The position numbers and the translations under genes were made by a program. A stretch of 64,000 nucleotides of DNA from Micromonospora sp. HM5-17 (lineage in GTDB: Bacteria; Actinomycetota; Actinomycetes; Mycobacteriales; Micromonosporaceae). Shown one piece after another: positions 63,952-64,000 of the stretch (position 1 is the stretch's first letter; each line of letters starts with the position of its first letter). The stretch covers positions 806,001-870,000 of the forward strand of contig NZ_RJWA01000002.1 of the NCBI RefSeq assembly GCF_003762835.1, given 5' to 3'. Under the pieces are notes generated by a model. It was not told the DNA's origin, did not search any database, and saw only the letters and a list, made by a program, of their open reading frames with translations.

Positions 63952-64000
63952 CACGGCGCGTCGGCGCCGACCGCCGGGCCGGCTTCCCGGCGTCCCCGCC

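Overview
The window is very GC-rich (roughly 70 percent by eye), has strongly G/C-biased third codon positions, uses GTG and TTG starts freely, and carries actinobacterial gene families (PAC2, GPP34/GOLPH3, class F sortase, DUF3516-type helicase, Tex). With the recurring AAGGAAGGGCCCCTT-type inverted repeat this suggests a filamentous actinomycete, most likely of the Micromonosporaceae. The genus call is inference. No tRNA, rRNA, CRISPR array, insertion sequence or prophage was recognised.

Region 1 (about 1-21.2 kb) is one large cell-surface polysaccharide locus. It holds the start of a membrane FlaA1/PglF-type protein (cut by the window edge), a Wzx-like flippase, a Wzy-like polymerase, five glycosyltransferases, a methyltransferase and several nucleotide-sugar pathways. 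CapE-CapF-CapG at 13881-17205 should make UDP-N-acetyl-L-fucosamine. A PglE/PglC/PglD-like trio at 18629-21191 should make and load an N,N'-diacetylbacillosamine-type first sugar on undecaprenyl phosphate. A four-gene cassette at 6496-10537 (nucleotidyltransferase, two SDR enzymes, nucleotide-sugar dehydrogenase) probably makes an unusual acidic or branched sugar. The transcription units alternate in direction. The 401-bp divergent region 13480-13880 carries two palindromes, one sharing a TTTCGCGAAA core with the region upstream of the neighbouring two-component system.

Region 2 (21.4-38 kb) is mostly housekeeping: an OmpR/histidine kinase pair, Tex, a copper amine oxidase, a GPP34 protein, an APC permease, a metallo-beta-lactamase-fold hydrolase, the sdhCAB operon with a divergent LysR gene, and NAD kinase.

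Region 3 (38.4-44 kb) holds a secreted GH87-like beta-helix glucanase whose signal peptide and catalytic domain are in different frames, a polar amino-acid ABC transporter, and a DUF6745-like gene that may be coupled to a 17-codon upstream ORF.

Region 4 (44.3-64 kb) holds the HrpA helicase, a glycosyltransferase/glycogen-debranching operon behind a near-perfect CIRCE element (HrcA operator), a histidine-phosphatase-fold protein lacking the nucleophilic histidine, a Ski2-like helicase, TrmB, a sortase with its candidate substrate, exonuclease III, a PAC2 protein, adenosine deaminase and a lytic-transglycosylase-like cell-wall protein. Several strong hairpins lie between convergent genes and are called as terminators.
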